This document shows, piece after piece, positions 23,408 to 29,711 of a stretch of DNA of 29,711 nt. The position numbers and the translations under genes are program-made. Within the stretch, counting starts at the first letter, position 1, and every line of letters begins with the position of its first letter. Where the stretch lies: NCBI GenBank assembly GCA_030841765.1, contig JAUUSS010000015.1:1-29711 (forward strand). Direction: 5' to 3'. Origin of the DNA: Collinsella aerofaciens. Lineage in GTDB: Bacteria > Actinomycetota > Coriobacteriia > Coriobacteriales > Coriobacteriaceae. The notes under the pieces were generated by a model. The model was given only the letters and a program-made list of their open reading frames with translations, was not told the DNA's origin and ran no database searches.

Positions 23408-24289
23408 ATGGAATACGCTCTCTCCAACGATTCGATTTCTATTAAGGTGTCCACGGCTGGCGGTTCGTTTACCTCGATCGAGGCCGGAGGTCGCGAGTAT
23501 CTGTGGCAGGGCGATCCCGCCGTGTGGTCCGGTCAGGCACCGATTTGCTTCCCGATTTGCGGAGGCTTGCGCGACAACAGCGCCATGACGTTTGCTGGGC
23601 ATCATGTAAAGCTCGCCCGCCACGGGTTTGCGCGCAAACAGGAGTGGAAGCTACTGAGCCAAGGCAAGAACGAGCTGGCGATGTGCCTGGCTTCGGAGGA
23701 TAACGCCGCGCTGCTGAGCGATTATCCGTACCCGTTTAAGATTGTCGCTCGTTATACGCTCGAGGATACCGCCGTGCGCGTCTCCTATGAGGTGACCAAC
23801 GAGGGAACCGAGGACATGCCGTTCTTTATCGGCGGTCATCCCGGCTTTAGGTGTCCGCTCGATGAGGGCGAGGCCTATACGGACTACGAGCTGCGCTTTG
23901 AGAAAGACGAGGCTGCGGAGCTTTGCACCGCCGTGCCCTCGACCGGATTGATTGACGTGGCAAACCGTTCCAAGAACCCCATGGTGGGAAAGACGCTGCC
24001 CCTGTCGCACGAGCTCTTCGATTTTGCGGAGACCATCTTTGACGTGCTCGAGAGCCGCCAGGTCACGCTTTCTAAGAAGGGGGAGGACAAGGGCGTTCGC
24101 CTGAGCTTCGAGGGCTTCCCGTATCTCATTGTGTGGAGTAAGCCCGAGGGCGATTTTGTGGCAGTTGAGCCTTGGGGCGGCCTCTCGACCTGCTCCAATG
24201 AGGACGACGTACTTGAGCATAAGCGCGGCTGCCTTGTCGCCAAGCCCAAGGAGACCATCGTCCGCTCGTTCACGATTGAGATTCTGTAA
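23408..24289 (+). CDS. LacX-like aldose 1-epimerase family protein
   Basis: A 293-residue mutarotase-fold protein of the LacX/YeaD side of the family: QAPICFPICGGLRDN near 40, HGFARKQEW near 65, YEVTNEGTEDMPFFIGGHPGFRC near 125-150, and WGGLSTCSNEDD at the C-terminus. Such enzymes interconvert anomers of a sugar or sugar phosphate. LacX itself belongs to tagatose-6-phosphate operons, which fits the kinase downstream. GAAAGG lies 7 nt before the ATG at 23408. Substrate not determined. Confidence 0.85.
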   Translation: MEYALSNDSISIKVSTAGGSFTSIEAGGREYLWQGDPAVWSGQAPICFPICGGLRDNSAMTFAGHHVKLARHGFARKQEWKLLSQGKNELAMCLASEDNAALLSDYPYPFKIVARYTLEDTAVRVSYEVTNEGTEDMPFFIGGHPGFRCPLDEGEAYTDYELRFEKDEAAELCTAVPSTGLIDVANRSKNPMVGKTLPLSHELFDFAETIFDVLESRQVTLSKKGEDKGVRLSFEGFPYLIVWSKPEGDFVAVEPWGGLSTCSNEDDVLEHKRGCLVAKPKETIVRSFTIEIL

Positions 24290-24348
24290 TTCCGTTTTGT
24301 CGACTCGTATCGCGAGGCATAAGGAGCCTGCGAGATAAGGAGCTAAAA

Positions 24349-25284
24349 ATGATCCTCACCGTTACGATGAACCCGTCTGTCGATACGCGCTATCAGCTCG
24401 ATGAGCTCATTATCGACGACGTCAACCGCGTGACGCCCGAAAAGACCGCCGGCGGCAAGGGCCTCAACGTGGCCCGTGTGCTGGGTCAGCTGGGCGACGA
24501 CGTTGTGGCAACCGGTCTACTCGGCGGCCACATGGGCGCCTACATGGCTGAGCTCATGGACGCCAACGGTATTAACAACGACTTTGTGCCCATCAAGGGC
24601 GAGACTCGAATTTGCCTCAACATTCTCCACGCCGGCAACCAGACCGAGCTGCTCGAGAGCGGCCCGACAATTGCCCCCGAGGAGCTCGATGCCTTTACCG
24701 CCAAGTTTACCGAGCTTGCGGGCAAGGCCGACGTCGTCACCATTTCGGGTTCGCTGCCCCGCGGTGTCGAGGCAGACTACTATGCCAAGATCACGGGCAT
24801 TGCAGAGAACGCCGGAGCCAAGGTGCTGCTCGATACCTCGGGTGCTTCGCTCGAGGCCGCCCTTAAGTCCGAAATTAAGCCCGAGCTGGTCAAGCCCAAC
24901 CTGACCGAGATCAACGGCCTTCTGGGCACGAGCTTTACCACCGACGATGTGGACGAGCTCCGCGCCGCGCTCGCCTCTGATGCCCGCTTCTCCGATATCC
25001 CCTGGGTCGTCGTGTCCATGGGTGCTGCCGGCTCCGTTGGCTTCCACAACGGCCGTGCGTTCCGCGCAAAGACGCCCGATATCCCTGCCGTTAACGCCAC
25101 GGGCTCTGGTGACTCCACTATCGCAGGCTTCGCGCATGCCATCGCTGCTGGCGCAGACGACGAGACGGTGCTGCGTACCGCCAACACTTGCGGCAAGCTC
25201 AACGCCATGGATCCTATGACCGGCCATCTGGTCATGGACCGTTGGGACGAGGTCTACAACGGCGTTGTCGTGACCGAGCTGTAA
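24349..25284 (+). CDS. lacC: PfkB-family sugar-phosphate kinase (LacC/FruK type)
   Basis: A 311-residue kinase. The first signature GGKGLNVARVLGQLG is at about 35-50. The second, NATGSGDSTIAGFA, is at about 248-261 with the catalytic Asp in GSGD. MILTVTMNPSVDTRY is the usual opening of the tagatose-6-phosphate / fructose-1-phosphate kinase group. Context (agaS, nagA, LacX-like epimerase, PTS) favours tagatose-6-phosphate to tagatose-1,6-bisphosphate; 1-phosphofructokinase is the alternative. The aldolase for the next step is not in the window. Confidence 0.85.
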   Translation: MILTVTMNPSVDTRYQLDELIIDDVNRVTPEKTAGGKGLNVARVLGQLGDDVVATGLLGGHMGAYMAELMDANGINNDFVPIKGETRICLNILHAGNQTELLESGPTIAPEELDAFTAKFTELAGKADVVTISGSLPRGVEADYYAKITGIAENAGAKVLLDTSGASLEAALKSEIKPELVKPNLTEINGLLGTSFTTDDVDELRAALASDARFSDIPWVVVSMGAAGSVGFHNGRAFRAKTPDIPAVNATGSGDSTIAGFAHAIAAGADDETVLRTANTCGKLNAMDPMTGHLVMDRWDEVYNGVVVTEL

Positions 25285-25298
25285 GGGCTTGGGCGTCG

Positions 25299-25449
25299 GT
25301 CCCGGCATCGCTTGCTAGCTCATGTCGACGACAAGTGCAGTAGCATTATGTCGGGGCGCGACGCCGACGTTGTCGTGTTCAATCCCGACCTTACCCTGGT
25401 CGAGACGTATGTGGGCGGCAACAGCGTCGGTAACGCGTTTATCGAGTAG
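25299..25449 (+). pseudogene. Remnant of a second nagA (last ~45 codons)
   Basis: Reading from 25318 to the stop at 25447-25449 gives 43 residues (AHVDDKCSSIMSGRDAD ... VGGNSVGNAFIE), of which 33 are identical to the C-terminus of the nagA at 21423-22592. Just upstream GTCCCGGCA also matches, but in another frame, so a small indel interrupts it. The rest of the gene is gone. The fragment lies right after lacC and before the yhcH-like gene. Confidence 0.88.
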
Positions 25450-25481
25450 CCGCCAAAGAAACGATCCGAGAGGGGATTTAG

Positions 25482-25955
25482 ATGATTTACGGTGCATTGG
25501 GCGATATCGAGGAGTACCGCGGAATGCTCAAGGGCCTCGACGTGCTGATCGACTGGCTCGAGGAGAACGACCCGGCGCAGCTCGAGGTCGGCAGCCATCC
25601 GATTCTGGGCGACAAGGTCTTTGCGAACGTCATGGCTCCCACGACGCGTCCGGAGGCCGAGGCCCACTACGAGACGCATCAGCGCTATCACGACCTGCAG
25701 ATCGACGTCGAGGGTCGCGAGGCCTTTAAGGTCGCCACGGGCAGCCTGACGCTGGTCCAGGAGTTTGACGAGAAGGACGACTACGATCTGGTCGATTCCG
25801 ACGCCTCGATCGCCGGCGATCTTGCCGACGATAAGTTTGCGCTGTTCGTTGCCGGCGAGCCTCATATGCCCACGCTCAAGTTCCCGGGCGATGGCGCGCA
25901 GCCGGTCAAGAAGATCTGCTTTAAGCTGCTTGCAGACGCTTACTGGGAGGAGTAG
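25482..25955 (+). CDS. YhcH/YjgK/YiaL (EbgC-like) family protein
   Basis: A 157-residue small beta-barrel protein of the DUF386 family. The hallmark ETHQRYHDLQIDVEGRE is at about 65-80, followed by the LVQEFDEKDDYDL and PHMPTLKFPGDGAQPVKKICFK strands with the expected His and Lys. Some relatives act as sugar anomerases (for example on sialic acid) or with beta-galactosidase subunits; the role here is probably an accessory of amino-sugar or host-glycan use. GAGAGGGGAT precedes the ATG. Confidence 0.88.
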   Translation: MIYGALGDIEEYRGMLKGLDVLIDWLEENDPAQLEVGSHPILGDKVFANVMAPTTRPEAEAHYETHQRYHDLQIDVEGREAFKVATGSLTLVQEFDEKDDYDLVDSDASIAGDLADDKFALFVAGEPHMPTLKFPGDGAQPVKKICFKLLADAYWEE

Positions 25956-25987
25956 CGAACTGCCTGGCAGAGCTATTCGTCTGATGG

Positions 25988-26071
25988 CGTGATTCCCCTA
26001 GGGAAATCACGCTAGGACCCCGCTAAACGTGTTTCCCTAGGGGAATCACGTTTAGCGGGGTTTTCTGTTTT
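25988..26071 (+). terminator. Tandem related palindromes and terminator
   Basis: Palindrome A (25989-26010, core CCCCTAGGG) is followed by a long hairpin: 26018-26031 pairs perfectly with 26047-26060, with a second CCTAGGGG core in its apex. TTTT and TTTTT runs follow (26061-26071). The apex sequence is almost the reverse complement of A, so A can pair with the apex instead of with itself. At minimum this is a strong terminator. Confidence 0.85.
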
Positions 26072-26089
26072 TGAATAGGGAAGCCTCAT

Positions 26090-26659
26090 TTATTTGCGAA
26101 GAACATCGGCTAGCCGCAGGATTGAAATCATCGACCGATAAGTGAGTTCCACTTTTTCGCCCGCAAGCAGTCGTTTCGAGCCAATCTCATCTAGCCCCAC
26201 AAGCCGAGAAAACAGCGGGCCGCTCATCGTGCCATCGTCAATTGATTCCCTTATGGTCTTCAAAACGTCCGTATCATGAAGCGATGCCGAGCTGTAGGGG
26301 GCAACACGAGCGGAACTCTCAATTAACGACGAGACAAAAGGGTGGAGATGCTTTGGACATAGTCCATCAAACACCACATCCCCATTGTCGTTCGAGCCGA
26401 CCAGGCGCCAAGTATAATGATCGACCCAGTCATCTCCGTCATAGATGACGTCCATGAGCAACTTCCCGTCTAGAGAGAAACCTATTTGGACATCGGGGCG
26501 CAAGACCGCAATCCATATCGGGCCTGCAGCAGCTCCAACCCAACGCACCACATAGGTTCCCTTTCGTACATGTGTATCAATCTGCCCCGAAATGCCGGTG
26601 AATGCAATTCCAGACCCGTTTGTCGGATAGCAATCGACGTATTTTTGTTTTCCGCTCAC
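26090..26659 (-). CDS. AT-rich orphan protein, unknown
   Basis: A 189-residue protein from a GTG at 26659 (weak AAGG before it). No family is recognised. The first ~100 residues look like a beta-rich domain (GTYVVRWVGAAAG, then QIGFSLDGKLLMDVIYDGDDWVDHYTW); the C-terminal ~55 residues (SGPLFSRLVGLDEIGSKRLLAG) are helical with a possible helix-turn-helix. Base composition and codon use are clearly more AT-rich than neighbours and it is alone on this strand beside a tRNA, which suggests acquisition by transfer. It could be a regulator or a phage/defence-type accessory gene; no claim is made. Confidence 0.6.
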   Translation of the reverse strand: MSGKQKYVDCYPTNGSGIAFTGISGQIDTHVRKGTYVVRWVGAAAGPIWIAVLRPDVQIGFSLDGKLLMDVIYDGDDWVDHYTWRLVGSNDNGDVVFDGLCPKHLHPFVSSLIESSARVAPYSSASLHDTDVLKTIRESIDDGTMSGPLFSRLVGLDEIGSKRLLAGEKVELTYRSMISILRLADVLRK

Positions 26660-26848
26660 AACCTTGTATAGATATATCGTTCCAGCAAAAGAGAAGGTAT
26701 CGTGGCTATTTTAAATCTATATGACCAATTCGAGCCCTCACCATGGCAATTGTTGCAGCTGGGTTTCTTTTCATTAAAATTTCACTTTGGTAAATCCCCG
26801 CCCCCTAAGCATTAAATCCGAAGTCCACCGAGTGGGCGAATCGGCAAC
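26660..26848. other. AT-rich intergenic stretch
   Basis: Between the orphan gene and the tRNA terminator. No gene, repeat or clear promoter is visible. It shares the AT-rich composition of the orphan gene and may belong to the same acquired segment next to a tRNA. Confidence 0.5.
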
Positions 26849-26871
26849 AAAAAAGCCGCCCGAAGGCGGCT
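26849..26871 (-). terminator. tRNA terminator
   Basis: Stem 26854-26860 with 26865-26871, CGAA loop; the A-run at 26849-26854 reads as a T-run on the minus strand, right after the tRNA. Confidence 0.85.
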
Positions 26872-26882
26872 ATCTTGTGCAA

Positions 26883-26958
26883 TGGAGCCAGCGACCGGGC
26901 TCGAACCGGTGACCCCCGCTTTACGAGAGCGGTGCTCTACCAACTGAGCTACGCTGGC
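26883..26958 (-). tRNA. tRNA-Thr (anticodon CGT)
   Basis: A 76-nt tRNA with complete cloverleaf: acceptor GCCAGCG/CGCTGGC, D-arm with GCTC...GAGC, anticodon stem CCGCT/AGCGG with loop CTCGTAA, T-arm ACCGG-TTCGAGC-CCGGT, and encoded CCA. The anticodon CGT reads the ACG threonine codon. Confidence 0.97.
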
Positions 26959-26996
26959 GGCCATGTGGTGACGCACTGAGGCGTCAACGGCTGTCT

Positions 26997-27025
26997 ATGA
27001 TACGGGACATCGCACATCCGTGCAA
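26997..27025 (-). promoter_or_regulatory. Promoter of tRNA-Thr
   Basis: On the minus strand TTGCAC (27025-27020), 17 nt, then TATCAT (27002-26997), about 38 nt before the mature tRNA 5' end. Confidence 0.7.
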
Positions 27026-27114
27026 GTGTTCTGACGGCTTTTCTCACTTTAAATGCACTAATATTGGAGACGTGATGTCTCGCTCTTACGAGTCTCAAAC
27101 AGAATGGGACTGCC

Positions 27115-27597
27115 ATGGCTCAACCCAAGATCCTTCTCACGCGTATCGATGACCGGTTTATTTACGGGCAAGACGTCGAGCTGTGGAACGAGGCTATGGG
27201 TTCCAACCTCGTCCTAATCGTCAACGACGAGATTGCGGCGGATTCGCGCCAATGGGCACCCATGAGGGTGGCGGCGCCAGAAGGCGTTTGGACGCGGTTT
27301 TTCTCGGTGCAAAGGACCGTCGACATCATTCATACCGCAACGCCGCGCCAGTTGATTCTGATCATGGTGGCCTCACCCGCCGATGCACTCACGCTGGTTA
27401 AGGGTGGTGTGCCGATCACCAAGATCAGCATTGGCCATATGCAGACAGGGGAGGGCAAACGCTCTGTAACGCCCGCGGTCGCCATAGACGATGCGGATGT
27501 CGCTGCTCTCAGAGAGCTACAAAAGCTCGGCGTAGAGCTGGAAATCCGCTATCTCCCCAGCTCCAACCCCGACCCCATCGAAACCTTGCTCAATTGA
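27115..27597 (+). CDS. Orphan PTS EIIB paralogue lacking the active-site His
   Basis: A 160-residue protein that aligns without gaps to the IIB at 16664-17146 (same N-terminus, KGGVP and QKLGVELEIR motifs). The active-site segment reads RIDDRFIYGQ, so the phospho-accepting His17 is Tyr (codon TAC). It therefore cannot work as a normal IIB. No IIA, IIC or IID gene lies beside it. The fold appears intact and the frame is open throughout, so it may be a regulator or decoy rather than a simple wreck. A -10-like TAATAT (27059-27064) and the small dyad GAGAC/GTCTC (27067-27081) lie upstream. Confidence 0.9.
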   Translation: MAQPKILLTRIDDRFIYGQDVELWNEAMGSNLVLIVNDEIAADSRQWAPMRVAAPEGVWTRFFSVQRTVDIIHTATPRQLILIMVASPADALTLVKGGVPITKISIGHMQTGEGKRSVTPAVAIDDADVAALRELQKLGVELEIRYLPSSNPDPIETLLN

Positions 27598-27637
27598 TCC
27601 CTTGGGGACGGAGGGAAAGGGATCATTTTGCCTTCGT

Positions 27638-27816
27638 AGGGGGTCTGTGTGGCGCCGTCTGCCAAAACTATGCCGGTTTACTACGACGAATTGCTTATCG
27701 CCGAGCATGCCAAATTTGCGGAGAATAAAACAGCAGGTAGACGAGTTGCTAATTTTTTATAAACCAGCGCGTGGTCGGACATCGTGGGTTCATCGTAGTA
27801 ATTCGGCATAGTTTTG
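27638..27816. repeat. Inverted-repeat (MITE-like) element, copy 2
   Basis: Opens with AGGGGGTCTGT like the element at 6959-7199. Arms 27663-27690 and 27789-27816 are reverse complements with about 3 mismatches (core CAAAACTATGCC). As in copy 1, an ATG lies in the left arm and starts a short frame (30 codons here). A GTCACCAATT segment after the right arm (27820-27829) resembles GTCACCAATT inside copy 1's arm. No transposase. The 320-nt gap between the IIB paralogue and galM otherwise holds only the galM terminator. Confidence 0.55.
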
Positions 27817-27860
27817 TTATGTCACCAATTCGGTGGCATCGAAAAAAAGATTTAGGCATG

Positions 27861-27895
27861 AAAAAGCGCCCGTCGGCGGTGTGCCGGCGGGCGCT
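27861..27895 (-). terminator. Terminator of galM
   Basis: A 13-bp stem (27865-27877 with 27883-27895, one G-U pair); the A-run at 27861-27865 is the T-run on the minus strand. Confidence 0.9.
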
Positions 27896-27921
27896 GCTGT
27901 GCGATATGTCGCGCTGTGGGC

Positions 27922-28974
27922 TTAGTGCCTCATAAAGTGGTATTCGATCACATTGCTGTAGGGGTGACCCGGGCCCACAATGCCCTGCGGGAACAACGGC
28001 TGGTGCGGCGTGTCGGGGTACATCTCGGCCTCGAGAGCAAAGCCGGCGCCCCAGCCATAGTTAGCATCGTCCTTGGCGTGCTCGTCGCCCAGCCAGTTGC
28101 CGGTGTAGAGCTGCACGCCCGGGGCAGTGGTGTAGTAGTCCAGCTCGCGGCCGGTCCACATCTCCTCGACGTGCATCGCGCGGCGGAGATTGCGGCCGTA
28201 CTGATAGCCATCGATGCACAGACAGTGATCGTAGCCACGGGCCTGCTTAATCTGCGGGTCGTCGGCCTCCATGCCGGGAGCGACGGGGCGCAGCTCGCGA
28301 AAGTCAAACGGTGTTCCCTCGACCGGAGCGATCTCGCCGGTGGGGATATTCTGCTCGTTGATGGGCAGGTAGTGGGCAGCGTTGGCAACAAAGAAGTGCT
28401 CGCAGTCCATGCCGGCGTTATGGCCGGCAAGGTTAAAGTATGTGTGGTTGGTCATGGACACGTACGTGGCGCGGTCGCTCTCGCAGCCATATTCGATGCG
28501 AAAGACGCCGGTGCGCGTCACGGTAAACACGGCCGTAAAGGTGCGGTTGCCGGGGAGACCCAGCTCGCCATCCTCAAGCGAGGTGGTCATGCGAACGGCG
28601 TTGTGAGTCTCGTCGAGTTCAACGTCCCACACGCGCTTGTGCAGACCATGCTCAAGGTCGCTGTGCAGGTTGTTGGCGCCTTCGTTGGCCGGCATATGCC
28701 AGTCCGTGCCAGCGATAGTGATCGTGGCACCTGCAGTGCGGTTGGCCACGGGGCCGATGGTCGCGCCAAAGCAGGCGGGGTTGTCAAAGTAATCCTCGAG
28801 CTTATCGAAGCCCAGCACCACATCGCGCACGTTGCCGGGGATGTCGGGCACGTCGATGCCCAACACGGTGGCGCCATAGTCCATAATGCGAACGCAGATC
28901 TCGGGCCCGTTGAGGGTGTAACGATGAACGGGGGTACCGCACGGCGCGGTGCCGAAAAGCTCGGAAGTGATCAT
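27922..28974 (-). CDS. galM: Aldose 1-epimerase (galactose mutarotase)
   Basis: A 350-residue GalM-family enzyme interconverting alpha and beta anomers of galactose/glucose in the cytoplasm. It has VANRTAGATITI and NNLHSDLEHGLHKRVWDVE (substrate His region), TNHTYFNLAGH with the catalytic His, and FALEAEMYPDTPHQ near the C-terminus with the catalytic Glu region. The ATG at 28974 follows AGGAA; the 20 extra upstream codons have no support. It is divergent from a DeoR regulator, which may control it. Confidence 0.92.
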   Translation of the reverse strand: MITSELFGTAPCGTPVHRYTLNGPEICVRIMDYGATVLGIDVPDIPGNVRDVVLGFDKLEDYFDNPACFGATIGPVANRTAGATITIAGTDWHMPANEGANNLHSDLEHGLHKRVWDVELDETHNAVRMTTSLEDGELGLPGNRTFTAVFTVTRTGVFRIEYGCESDRATYVSMTNHTYFNLAGHNAGMDCEHFFVANAAHYLPINEQNIPTGEIAPVEGTPFDFRELRPVAPGMEADDPQIKQARGYDHCLCIDGYQYGRNLRRAMHVEEMWTGRELDYYTTAPGVQLYTGNWLGDEHAKDDANYGWGAGFALEAEMYPDTPHQPLFPQGIVGPGHPYSNVIEYHFMRH

Positions 28975-29179
28975 TTGGTTCCTAACATCGAGGTATTTCC
29001 GACAAACTGTAGCGCGAACAGGCAAGATTATCACTACACCCCACTAAAGCAGGGGGTATTTTTCTCAAAAAAGTGATGATTGGAGCTGTGCGGGCGTTCA
29101 TTTCTGACGCGCGCGAGTCTGATACAATTTGTTCGTTATTGTTTGAATTGACGTGAGCGTGGAACAGCGAGGACTCATC

Positions 29180-29711
29180 GTGATTAAAGCGGAGCGACAG
29201 GATAAGGTTCGGCAGCTGCTCGAGGAACAGGGAACGGTCTCGGTCAAGGAGATTTCGGATGCGTTAGGTGTCTCGGATATGACGATCCGCCGTGATCTTG
29301 AGGAGCTTGCGAGCCTGGGCGAGATCGAGCGCGTGCACGGCGGAGCCCGCAGTGCGCAGGGCCGTCCACACGCTATGCTGCGCCATGAGTATTCGCACAG
29401 CGAAAAGCGCACGAAGCATGCCGAGGAAAAGTTGCAGATTGCGCGCCGTTCTGTGGAGCTTATCGAGGAAGGCTCGACCATCTTTTTGGGCACGGGCACC
29501 ACGGTTGAGCAGATGGCCTCGATGCTGCCGGCGTTTCTCCTGCGCATTGTGACCAATTCGCTTTCGGTGTTTAACCTGCTCGAGGCGCGCGAAGACTGCG
29601 ACCTGTGCCTGGTGGGCGGCATGTACCGTCGCCGCACCGCCGCTTTTGTGGGACCAACGGCCGAGGATACCCTGCGTGCGCTGGGCATCGACGCGGCGTT
29701 TATCGGTGCCA
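29180..29711 (+). CDS. DeoR-family transcriptional repressor (cut by window end)
   Basis: 177 codons are visible; the 3' end lies outside. The N-terminal DeoR helix-turn-helix is complete (VSVKEISDALGVSDMTIRRDLEEL, then the wing IERVHGGAR). The sugar-phosphate-binding DeoRC domain starts with FLGTGTTVEQMA and continues with TNSLSVFNLL and LVGGMYRRRTAAFVGP. The GTG at 29180 has GAGG 8 nt upstream; an in-frame GTG at 29159 is possible. A TACAAT (29123-29128) could be its -10. Such regulators usually govern an adjacent sugar operon. Confidence 0.88.
   Translation, partial: MIKAERQDKVRQLLEEQGTVSVKEISDALGVSDMTIRRDLEELASLGEIERVHGGARSAQGRPHAMLRHEYSHSEKRTKHAEEKLQIARRSVELIEEGSTIFLGTGTTVEQMASMLPAFLLRIVTNSLSVFNLLEAREDCDLCLVGGMYRRRTAAFVGPTAEDTLRALGIDAAFIGA

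Noticed and set aside
23252..23623. Upstream extension of the flavodoxin-like gene
   Set aside because: Overlaps the divergent epimerase gene and precedes the natural flavodoxin N-terminus.
27602..27811. 69-codon frame after the IIB paralogue
   Set aside because: Lies across the inverted-repeat element, has no domain and no ribosome site.

Overview
The window looks like chromosome of a high-GC gut actinobacterium of the class Coriobacteriia, most likely Collinsella. This is inferred from codon use, protein style (acidic, Ala/Asp/Glu-rich) and gene content; no rRNA marker is present. Almost every gene is on the + strand. The exceptions are a zinc-ribbon membrane protein, a flavodoxin-like protein, an AT-rich orphan, a tRNA-Thr and galM.

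Left part (1-6950). Homopolymer C/G tracts are followed by a minus-strand zinc-ribbon membrane protein bracketed by two copies of a palindromic repeat. Then comes the housekeeping run tmk-holB-ricT (thymidylate kinase, clamp-loader delta', PSP1/RicT). comF follows, with its Shine-Dalgarno buried in a perfect hairpin, together with a Vsr/DUF559-like nuclease-fold protein of unknown role.

Middle (6950-15350). An inverted-repeat element is followed by a strong promoter that drives about 330 nt without a credible protein. This is a candidate structured RNA; its position between comF and hpf suggests the raiA RNA class. Next come a solute-binding lipoprotein, the long ribosome-hibernation factor hpf, a DegV protein, and a run of oxidoreductase (with a Cys/His metal-binding tail), small membrane protein, HEAT-like protein and isocitrate dehydrogenase. 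A membrane-anchored SurA-like protein ends this part.

Right part (15350-25960). This is an amino-sugar utilisation locus: a mannose-family PTS (IIA, YajC-like, IIB, IIC, IID), a GntR/UTRA regulator, an AgaS-type deaminase/isomerase, a NagA-type deacetylase, a flavodoxin-like protein (opposite strand), a LacX-like aldose epimerase, a LacC-type tagatose-6-phosphate/fructose-1-phosphate kinase and a YhcH-family protein. Read together they suggest uptake of N-acetylgalactosamine (or a related hexosamine) as the 6-phosphate, deacetylation, deamination/isomerisation to tagatose-6-phosphate and phosphorylation to tagatose-1,6-bisphosphate. The aldolase, EI and HPr are not in the window. The PTS leader and the agaS promoter share an identical 13-base dyad of the ACTGGT-N4-ACCAGT type, which probably binds the GntR regulator. 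The PTS leader also carries several other dyads. A degraded second nagA 3' end lies after lacC.

End (25960-29711). Paired palindromes/terminator, an AT-rich orphan gene, tRNA-Thr(CGT) with promoter and terminator, an orphan PTS IIB paralogue whose phospho-accepting His is a Tyr, a second inverted-repeat element, galM, and a DeoR-family repressor cut by the window end.
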